64,000 nt of DNA from Lepidurus packardi (GCA_023053545.1 JAKZAN010000004.1:9858001-9922000), one strand, 5' to 3'. Positions 12,144-25,300 are shown, counted from the first letter of the stretch. The notes: generated by a model not told the origin, from the letters alone. Numbers and translations are program-made.

Positions 12144-14303
12144 GGTAGTTTTGGAGGGCTATATTCTAAGAAGCAAGGACCGTGTTCTGAAATGATAGCA
12201 CAAAAACACAGTTATTAGATTTACAACACGCGATAAAAAAGGTAAACGCTTCCTATAGATTTTTGCTCCTGATACAATACCCTAACAACGTACGAAAGAC
12301 GTGAAAAAAACAGACTGCTCCAAATTGGCAACAACACTGCGAATGTGCTTTCACATGACCCGTTGTGCTGTAATTCTATGAGACTAAGACCTAATTGCAA
12401 CCTAATAAAAAGGGAAAAGCAGGACGGCAAATGAGATCGGGAACACGTGACCATTTCAGGTTCCAGATTGGAGAATGGTATTTGTTCGAAAGCCTTGGGC
12501 TTTACACATTTCAGCCCACCTTTCCTTCTGACCTTTGGCACGATGTACCAAATACCTTGCATATTAATTGAAGATTAAATGTTTGCATTTTAACTTAGAG
12601 AAGCTACGAGAAGGAAAGCCCGGATAGAGCTACTATTGTTTGTATGAAACTGAAAAGCATACACATTTGCAATTACACTTAGGAGTAAGAATATCCTTTA
12701 CGTAGGGCTCTGGTTACATTGTTACGCGGTTCATTGTGTTGTGCAAGTTTTCTCCCAATGCATCGGTTAAGAAGAAAGATAAAAATAAATATACGGAACG
12801 ACTCACGCTTGACCCGAGGTTTCAACCACACATTAATCAAATTCCAGCACTGAAATCCAATAGGACAAGCTTGGTTACACGTGATAAGCAGCGGCTTTTG
12901 CTGTTAAAAAAAGGAAAGCGGCCGGTGACGGCTTTCGAACTTGCACAAACAATATTGGGAGCAAATAAGCCAGTGAACAGCGTTAAGTTGATCAAGAGTG
13001 TGCTCGGTTTGCAATCTCCCTACACAGCTTCGCTGGCAACTTTGACTGGGAGAGTAGGACGACAGGACAAAAGCAATTGGAAAAGATGGGTGACCCTTAA
13101 GGGCGAAAGGGCAGCCGGAGAACGCGTCTACGCGCACCTGTCATAGCCCACCTGTTGTTTCCTTTGTTGAGGAATCGGTCTCTCAAGGAACAAAAGATCG
13201 CCAGTTGGCAGCCAAATTTCGTGCTCTGGAGTAGACCTGACTTTTCCTAGAAAGTCAGCCCGGGCCCTTTTGGTATCTTCGTCTGAATGCAGTTGACAGA
13301 CAGATCAAATTGTAAAAAGCTCTAAAGTCTTCATTCTTAACAAAACAGTGGGATAGTCCCTGTATTAAATACAGATGATAACCCTCCTTTAACGCCAAGC
13401 TTTATTTAGACTAAAAGACTTCAAAACGGACATATGATACGATAACGGAGGCCTCAGCATCCCATCTGTGTAACGCTAGCCTTGCTCCAGGCTACCAGTG
13501 TTTATAAATGCACCATCGTTTTCCTTTCTAACTCAAATTATAGTAATTAGGGCATGTTTTATTAGGAAAAAACTACAAGATACTTTGACTTGGCGTACAG
13601 ACAACCGTACTTGAGGGGTTCTACCATGTTAGGCGGATCAGCAACTATGATTTCAAGTTCCCGAATCAACAGGAAAGCCAAGCTCGCTTGTTTGACCACA
13701 CCACTTAGATACTATAACTTTTTCCAAACACTGCTTATATAGTACCAAACAAATAAGGCCAAACAAACAAAGAAATACAATATATCTAACCAAACTATGC
13801 TCCAAACAAATATCTAACAATGTAACATTATCTAGACACGTCAATAGACACGACACATCACTTGTTTTACCAAAAAAGTGAGACACATTTAATGTATGTA
13901 GGAGCAATGCTTCAAAATTTGCTTTGGAAAGATCCAGAAAGACTTACCTTCTAATGAACTGCTATTTTTCTAGCTACTTTAACTTCTAAATAGGTCCACC
14001 TTTTCTCGCTGTCACATTTGTTTTGAGACTGGGAAAACGCATAAACAACCGAGTTCCTCTTCTATCCGCGGGGCGCTACTCTATCGACCAACCCACCACT
14101 GTGCGCAATAAAATAGACAGATAGAATCTACAGAAAGCCCAAGGCATATTGATTGTAGAAAAGAATGAGCCGGAGGCGCCATCTAACATTTGGATGAAAA
14201 CCAATGCTCCAGTTATCAGAAATAACTCGCGTGAATGCTGGGACTCAATCCAGATGTTATAGTAGCTTTAAATAAAAAGGTGCTTCATTAAAGTGATCAT
14301 GCA
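12144..14303. other. 2.1-kb region with no confirmed gene
   Basis: It lies between the TOX start and the tRNA cluster. Apart from one open frame (12736-13146, listed separately) I see no exon with recognisable protein similarity, no tRNA and no long repeat. TOX promoter and 5'UTR exons are expected in the left part. Confidence 0.5.
12736..13146 (+). CDS. Possible small basic protein, 136 aa (unrecognised)
   Basis: An uninterrupted frame of 136 codons from ATG 12736 to a stop at 13144. It is rich in Lys, Arg and Leu, with no signal peptide, membrane segment, Cys pattern or family that I recognise. Its length is above most chance frames in this window, but the opposite strand is also open for 77 codons, and no splice or conservation evidence supports it. 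It may be spurious or a remnant of an old element. Confidence 0.18.
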   Translation: MLCKFSPNASVKKKDKNKYTERLTLDPRFQPHINQIPALKSNRTSLVTRDKQRLLLLKKGKRPVTAFELAQTILGANKPVNSVKLIKSVLGLQSPYTASLATLTGRVGRQDKSNWKRWVTLKGERAAGERVYAHLS

Positions 14304-14376
14304 GGGGGTGTAGCTCAAATGGTAGAGCGCTCGCTTAGCATGCGAGAGGCACGGGGATCGATACCCCGCATCTCCA
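14304..14376 (+). tRNA. tRNA-Ala (anticodon AGC), copy 1
   Basis: A 73-nt cloverleaf. The acceptor stem GGGGGTG pairs with CATCTCC, the D arm begins at TAGCTC, anticodon stem CTCGC/GCGAG encloses loop TTAGCAT (AGC), the T stem is CGGGG/CCCCG, and the discriminator base is A. The A-box (TAGCTCAAATGG) and the B-box region (GGGGATCGATACCCC) are intact. A run of T follows directly as RNA polymerase III terminator. Confidence 0.95.
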
Positions 14377-14448
14377 TTTTTTGATCTTTAAATGGTAACG
14401 AAATAGGAGCACGTATGTTTTAGCTGCTTGTCACATATGTTTCCATCA

Positions 14449-14521
14449 GGGGGTGTAGCTCAAATGGTAGAGCGCTCGCTTAGCATGCGAGAGGCACGGG
14501 GATCGATACCCCGCATCTCCA
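14449..14521 (+). tRNA. tRNA-Ala (anticodon AGC), copy 2
   Basis: Identical to copy 1 over all 73 nt, starting 145 bp downstream. Followed by CTTTTTG, which supplies a terminator. The flanks are also related to those of the other copies (GGAGCACG...AGCTGCTTGTCA...CCATCA). Confidence 0.95.
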
Positions 14522-14598
14522 CTTTTTGATCTACTTTCTTAAATGGTAACAAACAGGAGCACGAATGATTAAGCTGCTTGTCAAAGGTGTTACCATCA

Positions 14599-14671
14599 GG
14601 GGGTGTAGCTCAAATGGTAGAGCGCTCGCTTAGCATGCGAGAGGCACGGGGATCGATACCCCGCATCTCCA
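14599..14671 (+). tRNA. tRNA-Ala (anticodon AGC), copy 3
   Basis: Identical 73-nt sequence, starting 150 bp after copy 2. Followed by TTTCTCTTTTTG, where the first run of four or more T is slightly displaced. The 3' flank beyond it is unrelated to the other copies, marking the end of the tandem array. Confidence 0.95.
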
Positions 14672-15196
14672 TTTCTCTTTTTGTCTGTTTCGAGTTAATA
14701 AGATTTTGATATCTCCCAAAATTAGGAGTGTTTCCTCCAACTATGAGCAAACTATGAGTCCCTAAAGCAACGTAGTTTGCATACAAAGGTGTAAGATGCT
14801 AATGATCTGTTTATCCCCAGGCACGTTTGCATCTTTTCAAGGGATTCCTTTTGGGTGTTTAAATGACTAATATCTGTGGTAATGTGCTTTTTGGCTTCAT
14901 ACGCAAATAAAGGCTAAGTTGTCAGAAAAGGGCTGATTTGGTTCCGCAGTTTCACTAGAAGATCCACCAAAGGGGAAAATCCGCCCAAGTCGTCTCTAGA
15001 TTCCCACCATAACTTTGAATTAGTTCACCTACTTTCCATTGGCGGCGCGCTTTAATCTTCTAAACTCATTTAAGATCGCGTCTCGTTAACTGAACTCTAT
15101 ACTAGCTTGTTTCAACTGGTTCGCGTGGTGGTCAGCCGTTAATAGTTTTTGCAGTATATTCAGGCCCCGTGTTGTAGAAGTGCATTAAAAGATACC
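14672..15196. other. Importin beta upstream region
   Basis: About 525 bp with no coding feature recognised. It should include the promoter and 5'UTR of the importin beta-1 gene starting at 15197. Confidence 0.5.
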
Positions 15197-18100
15197 ATGA
15201 TTCCCGACACAACATTGCAGTTGATTCAAATCTTGGAAAAAACGATTTCACCCGGTAAGCACATCTCTTGTTCCTGAAACTTCATTCTGATTGGCAAAGA
15301 AGGGCGGATTACAAGCGTGAGAGGAAACCATAAGCCTAACCGGTTTCCCGTTTTCCGTTTTAAACAGCTTACTTCTATGTTTTTTTAACTTTAATTAAGC
15401 TTTTCCTATCAAGTACATGCAATTGATGCCAATAGAACAGACAAATTTGTCCTACCTTAGCCTTGGCATTCATTAGTCAACAGCGAAAAGGTATTTGTAT
15501 TTCCCAAGAGCATGAGGTTGACCTTTGTCTGGGTGTTAATAAGCCCTATAAAATTACAAGGATATACACAGGTTTGTAACCAAGTGACGTAGACATAGAA
15601 AAGAAGCTTGGATACCATTTTCAACCCCAAGATGCCTTAATTTGCCATTTAAATTTATGTGTGCATAAATGTATGGCCTGCCCAGGGGTTACATAAATGT
15701 CTCCCTAAGGCCAAACGTTGAAAAGACTGATGAGAATAAACCTTTGACCTTTTTATTGCAGACAAAAATGAACTCGAAGCAGCTCAGAGTTATCTGGAAC
15801 ACGCTGCTCAAATCAGCCTGGGAGAATTCATCAAATCCTTGTCCGAAATCCTGGTCCATGGCGCCAACAGTCCTGTGGCCAGAATGGCAGCCGGTTTGCA
15901 GTTGAAAAATACTCTGACTTCGAAGGACCCAGCCGTGGCTCAGCTATATCAGAAGCGGTGGCTTGGCTTCCCTGAAGAGTTGCGGGCGTATGTTAAGAAA
16001 AATGTAATGAACCGCTTGAATATTTGAATGATTTAAGCTAAATTTAAACAGTTATATGGCGTGGATTATATTATTAGTCACGTATAATCGAAATATGCTC
16101 AATTAGCTTGTCCTTGTGTTGATTTTTAGGTCGTTGCTGCGTTGGGAACGGAGACAACACGTCCCAGTTCGGCTGCTCAATGCGTCGCTTACATGGCAGT
16201 AGCAGAATTACCCATGGGACAATGGCCCGAATTAATTTCCCTACTCGTGGCCAACGTCACAAGTGCTCAGTCCACCGAAATGGTGCGTGAAGCCACTCTG
16301 GAAACGATCGGCTACATCTGCCAGGATATTGTAAGCTAATTTGAAAGCTTGTTTTCCTACGTCGCTAATATATTCCATACTCAAATAGGAACCGGAAGTA
16401 CTTGCTGCGCAGTCAAATGAGATCCTCACTGCTATCGTGCATGGAATGAAACGAGACGAGCCCTCAAATCATGTCCGTTTAGCTGCCACGACAGCGTTGT
16501 ATAATTCGCTAGAGTTTACTAAAGCCAATTTCGACAAAGAGGTAACAAGTCAACTTTGAAAATTGGAAGTTGGAATGGAATGTTATGTATAAAGATTGGC
16601 TTGGATTCTATAGGTGGAACGACATTTTATCATGCAAGTTGTTTGCGAAGCCACGCAGTCGCCTGATACTAAGGTGCGGGTAGCAGCGTTGCAGTGTTTG
16701 GTTAAGATTATGAGCCTGTACTATCAGTACATGGAACACTACATGGGTCCAGCCTTGTTTGCGGTAAGTTGCTCCCCGTTTGCAAGGCTAAAGTCCACTT
16801 AAAAAGATAATTTCTTTGAAAATATAAATATAAGTGTTAAATATCGCTAAAGACCACTTAAAGTAGAAAATATCCTTGAAAATATAAATGTAAGTGTTAT
16901 AAAATCATCGTGAACTCTAGATTACCATGGAATCTATGAAATCGGACAATGACGAAGTGGCTCTGCAAGGCATCGAATTCTGGTCCAACGTTTGTGACGA
17001 GGAAGCCGATTTGGCAATCGAAGCATCTGAAGCTGCGGAAATTGGACGCCCTCCCGAGCACACATCCAAATTCTATGCCAAAGGAGCTTTGCAGTATTTG
17101 GTGCCTGTGCTCATGCAAACGCTGACCAAACAAGAAGAAGTGGACGACGATGACGACTGGAATCCGTGCAAAGCCGCAGGCGTTTGTTTGATGCTCTTGG
17201 CGTCTTGCTGTGAAGATGACATCGTGCCCCATGTCCTGCCCTTCGTCAAGGACAACATTAAACACCAAGATTGGCGATTTAGAGATGCCGCAGTTATGGC
17301 TTTTGGTAGAAAATGATTGATTTTATATATTTTATTTTTCTTTGTAAATATTTATTGTAGAATATCTTTTATTTTATTTTTCTAGGCTCCATTCTGGAAG
17401 GCCCTGATCCAGGCTTGCTCAGACCTCTCGTGGAACAGGCTATGCCTCTTTTGATCGACCTTATGAACGATCATAGTGTAAGCGTTCGAGATACAGCTGC
17501 ATGGACGATTGGTAGAGTGTGTGAGCTCATTCCAGAGGCTGCCATTTCGCCAGCTTGCTTGAAACCCTTGTTGGAAGCCCTAGTGAAAGGTAGAAACGTT
17601 TAGAATCCATGTAGAAACAGTTCTTATCCATCTAAAACCGTTCACTTTCTCTTAGGACTCACTGCGGAACCGCGTGTGGCTGCCAATGTGTGTTGGGCAT
17701 TCTCCAGCATGGCTGAAGCTGCCTACGAAGCTGCTTCTCAAGCACAGCAAGAACGGAATGGGGAAACTGAGCCTGAAACGTATTGTCTCTCCGAGTTCTT
17801 CGAGCCCATTGTTCAAAAGCTCTTGGAAACCACCGATCGCGCGGATGGAGCGCAGGCCAACTTACGGCCAGCAGCTTACGAAGCCCTTATGGAGATGGTC
17901 AAGAACTCGCCCAGGGATTGCTACCTGACGGTGCAGAAAACGACCATGGTCATCTTAGAAAGGTTGCAGCATGTGCTGCAAATGGAATCGCACGTTCAAT
18001 CCCATTCGGATCGAGTCCAGTACAACGATTTGCAGAGCTTGCTCTGTGCCACGCTTCAGAGCGTACTGCGTAAAGTCGCACCGGAAGATGCTCCCAAGAT

Positions 18101-19567
18101 CTCGGACCAGATTATGGCGGCGTTGTTGCAAATGTTTGCGGCTAACGTGGCGCCTGGACCTGGCAAAGCTGGTGGTGTACAAGAAGACGCTTTGATGGCC
18201 GTTTCCACCTTGGCCGAAGTCTTGGGAGAGCACTTCCTTAAGTACATGGAAGCTTTCAGGCCATACTATCTAATGGGCTTGAAGAACTTTTCCGAAACAG
18301 CCGTAAGACTTTTTTTTTTTTGTAAATAATCTAACTAACGTAGGCTTTCATTTTTCACTTTCATTTGGGATTTTTAATCTTTGATTTTTGTTGTCGTTTT
18401 TGTGATCATTTTTAATTAAATTTTTATTTCTTTATGTAGGTTTGTTCGGCAGCAGTGGGATTAACAGGAGATATTTGTCGCGCATTAGGCCCTAAGATGC
18501 TGCCGTTCTGCGATGAAGTCATGGCGATCTTGCTGGAAAATTTAGGGGTAAAAGTTTCTTTTACTTTAAATATTATTTACGTTACTTATAAACGAGTTAC
18601 ATTATTTTTTATTTTATTCAGTATTTTATATTAAACATTATTCCATTTTTATAATAACCGGCGTAGGCAACAGCCTTTTGCCGGTCTATTTATTGGTCAT
18701 TTGATTTTACATAACAGTACTAGATAAAAAAAATCAAATTATTATTTCTTTTTTAATTTCTTTTTTGTTTTTTATTCATTTATTTATTTCTTATTCTTAT
18801 TATTATTCAACATTTATAATGCAATATTTTACATTTTTCATTCATTTAAATTAAGTGAGTTAGATTTAGTTTAAAATAATTTTTTTTTCTTGCAGAATAA
18901 CCAAGTGAGCCGTCAGATTAAACCACAGATCCTGTCCGTATTTGGGGATATTGCTCTGGCTGTCGGTGCTGGGTTTAGAAAGTACCTCGATGTGGTTTTG
19001 CAGACATTGCTACAAGCTTCACAGGCGCAAGTGGATAGGGTACGCCTATTTTTCTAATTTTGTTTTATCGATTGTAATGTCTTTTCTTTCGTTTTTCCCT
19101 ACAGAATGATTATGATATGGTGGACTACTTGAACGAATTGCGCGAAGGTTGTTTGGAAGCCTATACTGGGATCGTGCAGGGCCTCAAAGGAGACGACAAG
19201 GAAACAGTTGCGCCTGATGTGCAGCTTTTGTTGCCCCACGTTCCCCATATTCTGCTCTTTATCACCGCCATGGCCAAGGACAAAGACAAGTCGGATGGAA
19301 TCATTGGAGCCTCTGCTGGTCTTATTGGGTACGTCGCCAAATCAATCTTAAGAGTGTTTTCAAATCTTAAGTCAATAAAAATTGGGTTTTTGTAGTGATT
19401 TGTGTACGGTGTTTGGAGCTCAGCTCTCGCCGTTTGTGGACACCGAGCATATTACAGACTTGCTAGCTGCCGGCCGCCGTTCTAAGACATCTAAGACGAA
19501 GAACATAGCTACTTGGGCGTCGAAGGAAGTTCGCAAGTTGAAGGGCACAGTTACTACAAGTTGGTGA
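15197..19567 (+). CDS. KPNB1: Importin subunit beta-1 (karyopherin beta-1)
   Basis: Twelve exons: 15197-15254, 15762-16003, 16130-16330, 16389-16541, 16614-16763, 16921-17305, 17386-17589, 17656-18302, 18440-18547, 18896-19039, 19105-19328 and 19396-19567, giving 895 residues (human 876). HEAT repeats run throughout. Diagnostic stretches include [51 protein letters not shown], the acidic loop [18 protein letters not shown] near residue 341 and [19 protein letters not shown]. It carries importin-alpha/NLS cargo through the nuclear pore and releases it on RanGTP binding. The C-terminus ([19 protein letters not shown]) is slightly longer than in vertebrates. The intron at 18548-18895 is AT-rich and holds nothing recognised. 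Confidence 0.97.
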
Positions 19568-19920
19568 GTAGTCTTTCGATGGTTTCTAGGCTAATTTAAA
19601 TCATAAGAGGGCTGGAAAAAAGCCAAGTTATTCAACTAGTTTTATTGTTAAGCTAGTTGTCTCGCATTTTCTCTGAAAAATGCTTAATTTGGGTTGTTTG
19701 GATGCCCCAAAAGAAAAAAAGGAACCTTAGCCAAGTTGTCCCTCCCCTCCCTAACCTTACCTGAGTTTTTTTCTCCTCTCAAAAGTCTTTTATCTGTCTC
19801 TTTTTTTGGAATGAATGCTGATTTCTCGCCGTTTTCCCAGATCTGGCTGTGTAAATGCGTTGAATGGCTGGCGTCGTTTATTTCTCGTTCGGGGGGACTA
19901 AAAGAAAAGACCCGGGATGA
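19568..19920. other. Importin beta 3' flank, left of the duplication
   Basis: About 350 bp of unique sequence containing the importin beta 3'UTR. A pyrimidine-rich stretch (about 19735-19800) is visible. The large duplicated block begins immediately after it. Confidence 0.5.
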
Positions 19921-20955
19921 AAATTACGGTGTGCAAGGAATGGATGGATGGATGTTGCAAATATTCAAGACAAGAAATTTACAGCCGACTTTTTTGGCGG
20001 GACACCGTGACAAAAAGTGTGAATGTGTATCTGCGTTTCCTAGCGATCAACTGTGATGTAAAAACTGACAACCACCACATAAAACTTACCAGACTTTAGC
20101 GTCGTGTTTGCCTGAATACAAGTGCCTCGAGGTGCGAATGCCCGATACAAAATAAAGACGATGGAGATTTTTGCATGTTGTGTGTGAATGGTTCCGTTGC
20201 CGGGTAACTTTTGAGAAGAAATTGCGCGAGGAAGGAATTGATGGCTGACCACTGCTGGCGTACTCGAAAACTTGTATTGCTGAAGCTATCCAACTCTGGA
20301 GAGTTGAAGGTCGAGTGTATGCTTGTGCGTGTGCAGTTTAGCTTTAGCCAATACTTGCGTAGGAATTACCATGTTACTAGAACTTGGAACCAGAAAGCAT
20401 TGTAGCAAAAACTCGGTAAAAATTTGTTCTTTTTTCCCGTAAGAGGGAAGGATTAGCTTGGTATCTTGGTATGATTGGGATTGAAGAATGTGTGAGTGAC
20501 GTAAAAGACTTCAATGCGTTATTTCCCCCTAATCTAAATAGTAAACACGGAGAGCAGGTATTGTGGGGAGAGGAGCAGGACAGGCTGTTAATATGCGAAA
20601 TTGAAGTTTTGTTGCAAATTGAAATTAATTTCCGTGCCGAGTTTCGATTCAACCTTAGAATTATCCCTTACATATTTTCTTTCGAATTGGCAATAAATAC
20701 ACAAGAAACGTGATTTAAAACATGAACTTTCATTCTGCGACTTTCATTGTGTTCTAATAAATAAGCGTCTTATTAGGTACACATTCGTTAGATAAAAACT
20801 AGGTAATCTTGGTTGGCGCTGTGTTCTGCATTCTTGGGATCCTAGATTGTTTCAGATGGCACTCTTCGCTTTTCTTGGGTGGAGCAGCAAGTTACGTCTA
20901 GGCGGCAAATGGGTTGGTAACTAAACGGTCGACGGCTCTCATAAGTTATTTTTTG

Positions 20956-20963
20956 TATATATA
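20956..20963 (+). promoter_or_regulatory. TATA box, chitin synthase copy A
   Basis: TATATATA, with the surrounding sequence (AAGTTATTTTTTGTATATATAGCC) conserved in unit B. Transcription is expected to start about 30 bp downstream, near 20987. Confidence 0.6.
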
Positions 20964-20986
20964 GCCATCGTAACCTAGGCTGCCCG

Positions 20987-21236
20987 GAAGCGAGGGCTTT
21001 CGGTGGTTGTTAGGTTTTGTGTAGGTTGGCTCTTCGCTCTCGAAGACTTTTGCAGTCGTGTCTTGGGTGGTGAACGGGAACTTTGGATACCAAGCAGGTG
21101 AGGTGCCTCAGTGTATTACCAACAGTCGGAGAGGCATATTATACTTTCACGGAACCCCTGTGCCAAGAGTTGTGTCATTGACTGGTGGATTATGCATTAA
21201 GAACGTGCAGCATTGGCGGATATTCACCCATTCGAG
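20987..21236 (+). other. Predicted 5'UTR exon 1, chitin synthase copy A
   Basis: Starts about 30 bp after the TATA box (approximate) and ends at a strong donor (CATTCGAG|GTAAGTG). It contains no long frame joined to the coding exons. Coding exon 2 has its acceptor at 22274, so a first intron of about 1 kb lies in the 5'UTR. The exon and its donor are conserved in unit B. Confidence 0.5.
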
Positions 21237-22318
21237 GTAAGTGTTTCAAATCGCCAAAGAGTTATTTGCAAATAATACCCAAAAGTGCTTTGCTCGGCTG
21301 ATTTACGAGAGCAAGTAACAGTTATCTGGGTTAGATGCTTTTCAGGCTTAGCTGATCGAGCTAAGCTAGTGGCGGTAGGTGACCCACTTTCCCTCGAAGT
21401 CTTTTACGCTGTCTAGAAGACCGTTCACTTGTTGTTCAGAGAGCGAATAACTGTAGAAAATGCCCTGAATTGTCGATTGAATCATTTAACTTTGGCTTTC
21501 GTTCAAGCTATTGTATACTACGCCAAGAAGACCAGGAAAAGCCTGAGAAGAAGAGCTCACCAGGTATTTGGTGAGCCTTCGGGTCGGTAACCGTTGGGAA
21601 TTATAGGTACTGTTAGAGCAACAGATGACGCAGGATTGGGGCAACCAAGCAAACGCCTTATGGTCCTTTTTTTTCGTCTTCTCGATGCATTGTTTTGGTG
21701 TAACCTTGAGTAATGGGCAAAGCAGCGACGATTGTGTATCGTCATGTTACAGTATTTCCTTGCGAAAATCGAAAGGGAACGCTGTGTATTGGTCTCTAAG
21801 GAGTCCACGGCAAGCTAAGCAGTTCAATTCGCAATCCCTTCACTCCCTGGTGCAGTCTTGTCCTGAAGGTCGCCAGGTAAATGAAGAGGGAAAGGCCAAA
21901 CGGAAATCCGTGCAACAGATACTGGACTCGGTTGCTTTGACAAACGCTGAATACGGAATTTCCAGGACGCTTTCAAAATAAAAGAGGCATTTCTTTAGGG
22001 GGTTCAAAGTTATCTAATTAAATTGGGTTCAGCGTTAGAGTCATACGTTGACTGGAGGACAATGCTTGAGCTTTTTTTTTATCACACTTCAAGGAACGTT
22101 GTGATAAACAGATAATGTCCAACATCTTATGTCAGCGTGGCGGATTAGAGTTTTTAGTATTTCAAAGATTAATTCCTAATTGCCGGACCTGTTATTGGCC
22201 GCGTAACCGTAGTTAATGAGTACTTATTTTGTTGGAGAAATGGGATTAACGTGCTAATCTTTTATTCTTTCAAGGTGTCGAGCGTTTTTAACGGAAGGAT
22301 TTAAATATTCTCGGAAAT

Positions 22319-25300
22319 ATGGCGCGAATTCCTGCGCCCATGGACGCCGAAATGAGTGACGAAGAAGGAGACTATAGCGGAGATGACGAAACCTCGCCAT
22401 TGACCAACGATATCTACGGGGGCAGGTAAAACTTAACTCTTGAGACGGATTGGGCAAGCCAATAGTTAGAAAGAAGATGGGGGACCTTGTTTTTCTGCTC
22501 ATGATCATCATAAAAGACTTCCTTGTTGTTCTTTCTGGACACATTTTTTTTTACTTTCGTTAGCTTGGAAACAAAATGCTCGGACCAATCCTTCCCGTTG
22601 TCCTTGCAAATCATGAATAATTTAACCAGTTCATAGTCGCCGCCCTCGCCTGCGGCACGGGCAGTACCTTCTCTTTTAGAAAATAACCTACATAGCTTAC
22701 ACCACGGCTCACGATTACTGCCTCCTACTAAACATGCGATAAAAATGCAACCTTCCGTAACAAAAGCGTTTCCTAAGAATGCTTCTTGATGGCTTCTTTA
22801 TCTCATTAGGATCTCTTATCTCTTTTCCGCCTTTGAATTCCCGTTTGCGAAAAATAATCTTCAATTGACGTGTTGTTTAGTTAGTAACCTGCATGTTAGA
22901 AATATTTATAAATTCTGCTTGATCTTTTTACTTGTCTCATCAGGATCTCGAATCTCTTTTCCCTTTTTTAATTCCCATTTGAAAAATATTTTGCAACTAA
23001 TGTGTTAACTACCTGAATATTAGAGATACTTATAAATCTAATTTAGAGTAATTCGAGGGAAGAAATTAGAATTCAGAACTTCCATTTTAGATTTTATCTA
23101 AAATTGCAATTCTAAAATTCCAGTAGTTTTTTTAAGCCGTAGATATAATTCATATCATAAGTTATGATTTTCATTTATAACTATTGAAATTCGATGAAGT
23201 ACTTGAATATTAATCAATTATTATCTTGTAGCCAACGGAGCACTCCAGAGACAAAAGGTTGGGATGTTTTTCGAAACCCTCCTCCCGAGTCCGAAAGCGG
23301 ATCTACTGCCAATCAACAATGGCTGGAACTTACAGTCCGCATATTGAAAGTATTTGCGTATTTAATCACGTTCGTCGTTGTCCTGGGAGCCGGTATCGTG
23401 TCAAAAGGCACGGTACTTTTTATGACTTCCCAGGTTAAATCAAACCGTACTGTTGCATACTGCGGCAAGGACATCAGTAAGGACAAATTGTCAATTTTTT
23501 TTTACTGCGATAATTGTGAAAGCGGATCGCTAAACGCGCAAATGGCTTTTCTTTCACAGAACGAGGGAAAGATATGGAAGCTACACTGCCAGAACTGGAA
23601 CAAATCGCATGGATTTGGGTTCTGTTCTTTGCCTTCATAGTGCCCGAAGTGTTTATGTGGTTCCGATCAGCTCGCATCTGCTTTTTCAAGTCATCACGCA
23701 GACCGCCATTTCTCGATTTCCTCATCGTCACTTTCTTTGAAACTTGCCACGTGATTGGTGTAGCTTTACTCATGTACGTCGTCCTACCCGAGCTCAATGT
23801 CGTACAGGGAGCTATGATCACCAACTGCGTTTGCCTCATCCCCGGAATTTTCGGTTCGTCAAATCTTTTCTTTATGACTTTTTCTACCTCTCTTTAATTT
23901 ATCACATTAAATAATTGAATTAATTATTCACTGAAAAAAGAGTTTAATTTATTAAAAGTAGTATATTAGTATTAAATTAGTATTAAATTCTTGAAGAAAT
24001 CAGTTTAACGAGAGAATTAATTTATCGAAGAAATTATTACAACCGGTTTAACCTTCTCAAGTTTAATCACCCGTGAATTTTTTCTACAGGGTTGATGTCG
24101 CGCTCTAATAAGGAATCGAGAAGGCTAGGTAAGAGTATAATGGACGGCGTATCTATTGTTGCGCAAATTTCTGGATGCGTTTTATGGCCTTTATTGTCGG
24201 GCTACAAACAGCCGAGTTTGTGGGCCATTCCCTTTGCCCTGGCCCTGACTTCGTTCGGCTGGTGGGAAAACTACGTGGATAAACACTCGCCTTTAGGTAC
24301 AGGAAAACTGTTCATTGAAATAGTTGAATGGGTTTTGGTGGATTTTTAAACGGTTTTTAATGTCTTGTGTAGGGGTCATGAAGTACTTGGGTAAAGTGAA
24401 AGAGCGGTTGAAGCGAAACCGTTATTTCACCTACTTCTTCATGTCCATATGGAAGGTGATGGTTTTCCTCGCCACCACGGTCACGATCTTCTACATGTCG
24501 ACGGGGAAAGTAGATTACCTGTTTGCCAACTTTGCCAAGAGTTTTGCGTCGCACAAGATTAACGTGACGGAAGTAAGGGGTTTTTAATCTGATTTGTTTT
24601 GTTTCTTTAGTGTTAATTTCAATCTTCTTGACGGACTGATTTGTAGAAAGCTGCTCCGACAAGTCCTCAGACGGATAGTTTCCGCGCGGATCTGTTGCAA
24701 GAAAGCAATCTAATCGACTCTTGGTCCAATACTCAAATCTACGTTTTCCTCATTCAGGTGTTTTCCACCTGGTTTTGCTACATTTTCGGTAACTTATCCT
24801 AATTATTGTCTTTGTTGTTGATTCTTACTTCGTACTCAACTTTTTACCCATTTCAGGAAAGTTTTCTTGCAAGATTTGCATCCAAGGTTTCAGCTTCGCC
24901 TTTCCTGTGAATTTGACCATTCCCGTCACTATTTCATTGCTAATTGCAGCCTGTGGTATTCGTATCGGAAACACTTGCGCTTTCGACGGGGTAATTCCCT
25001 TCTATCTGTACTGGGAATGTCCCAGTGGCGATTTCTTGACAGATATTATTCTCCATCAAGTAAAGAGCGAGAAAAGAGAAATTTCGAAAGCGATTCTAAC
25101 TTTTACTAATTTAGCATGCTTGGGTTTGGCTTCTATGGCTACTGTCGCAAACTTGGATTACCTTGCACATTTGGACGCCCAAATGCGAGCGTTTAGCCAG
25201 CACCGAAAAACTTTTTGTCAACCCTTTTTATTCCTCCCTTTTAATCGATCAATCCATGGGCCTCAACCGTCGCAGAGATGACGAAAGTGACGTCAAAACC

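Larger units (their letters stand above)
14304..14671 (+). repeat. Tandem array of tRNA-Ala units (about 145-150 bp each)
   Basis: The spacers between the genes share blocks (TTTTTGATCT, AAATGGTAAC, AGCTGCTTGTCA, CCATCA), so whole units, not only the tRNA bodies, were duplicated. The bodies are identical while the spacers differ by substitutions and small indels, as expected from selection or gene conversion acting on the tRNAs. Confidence 0.85.

Noticed and set aside
17955..18247. Antisense frames within importin beta exon 8
   Set aside because: They are shadows of a long GC-richer coding exon. No start context, splice sites or homology support them.
21625..21981. A 118-codon plus-strand frame in the first intron of copy A
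   Set aside because: Most of it falls in the segment missing from copy B, it has no recognisable domain, and it is not joined in frame to coding exon 2.
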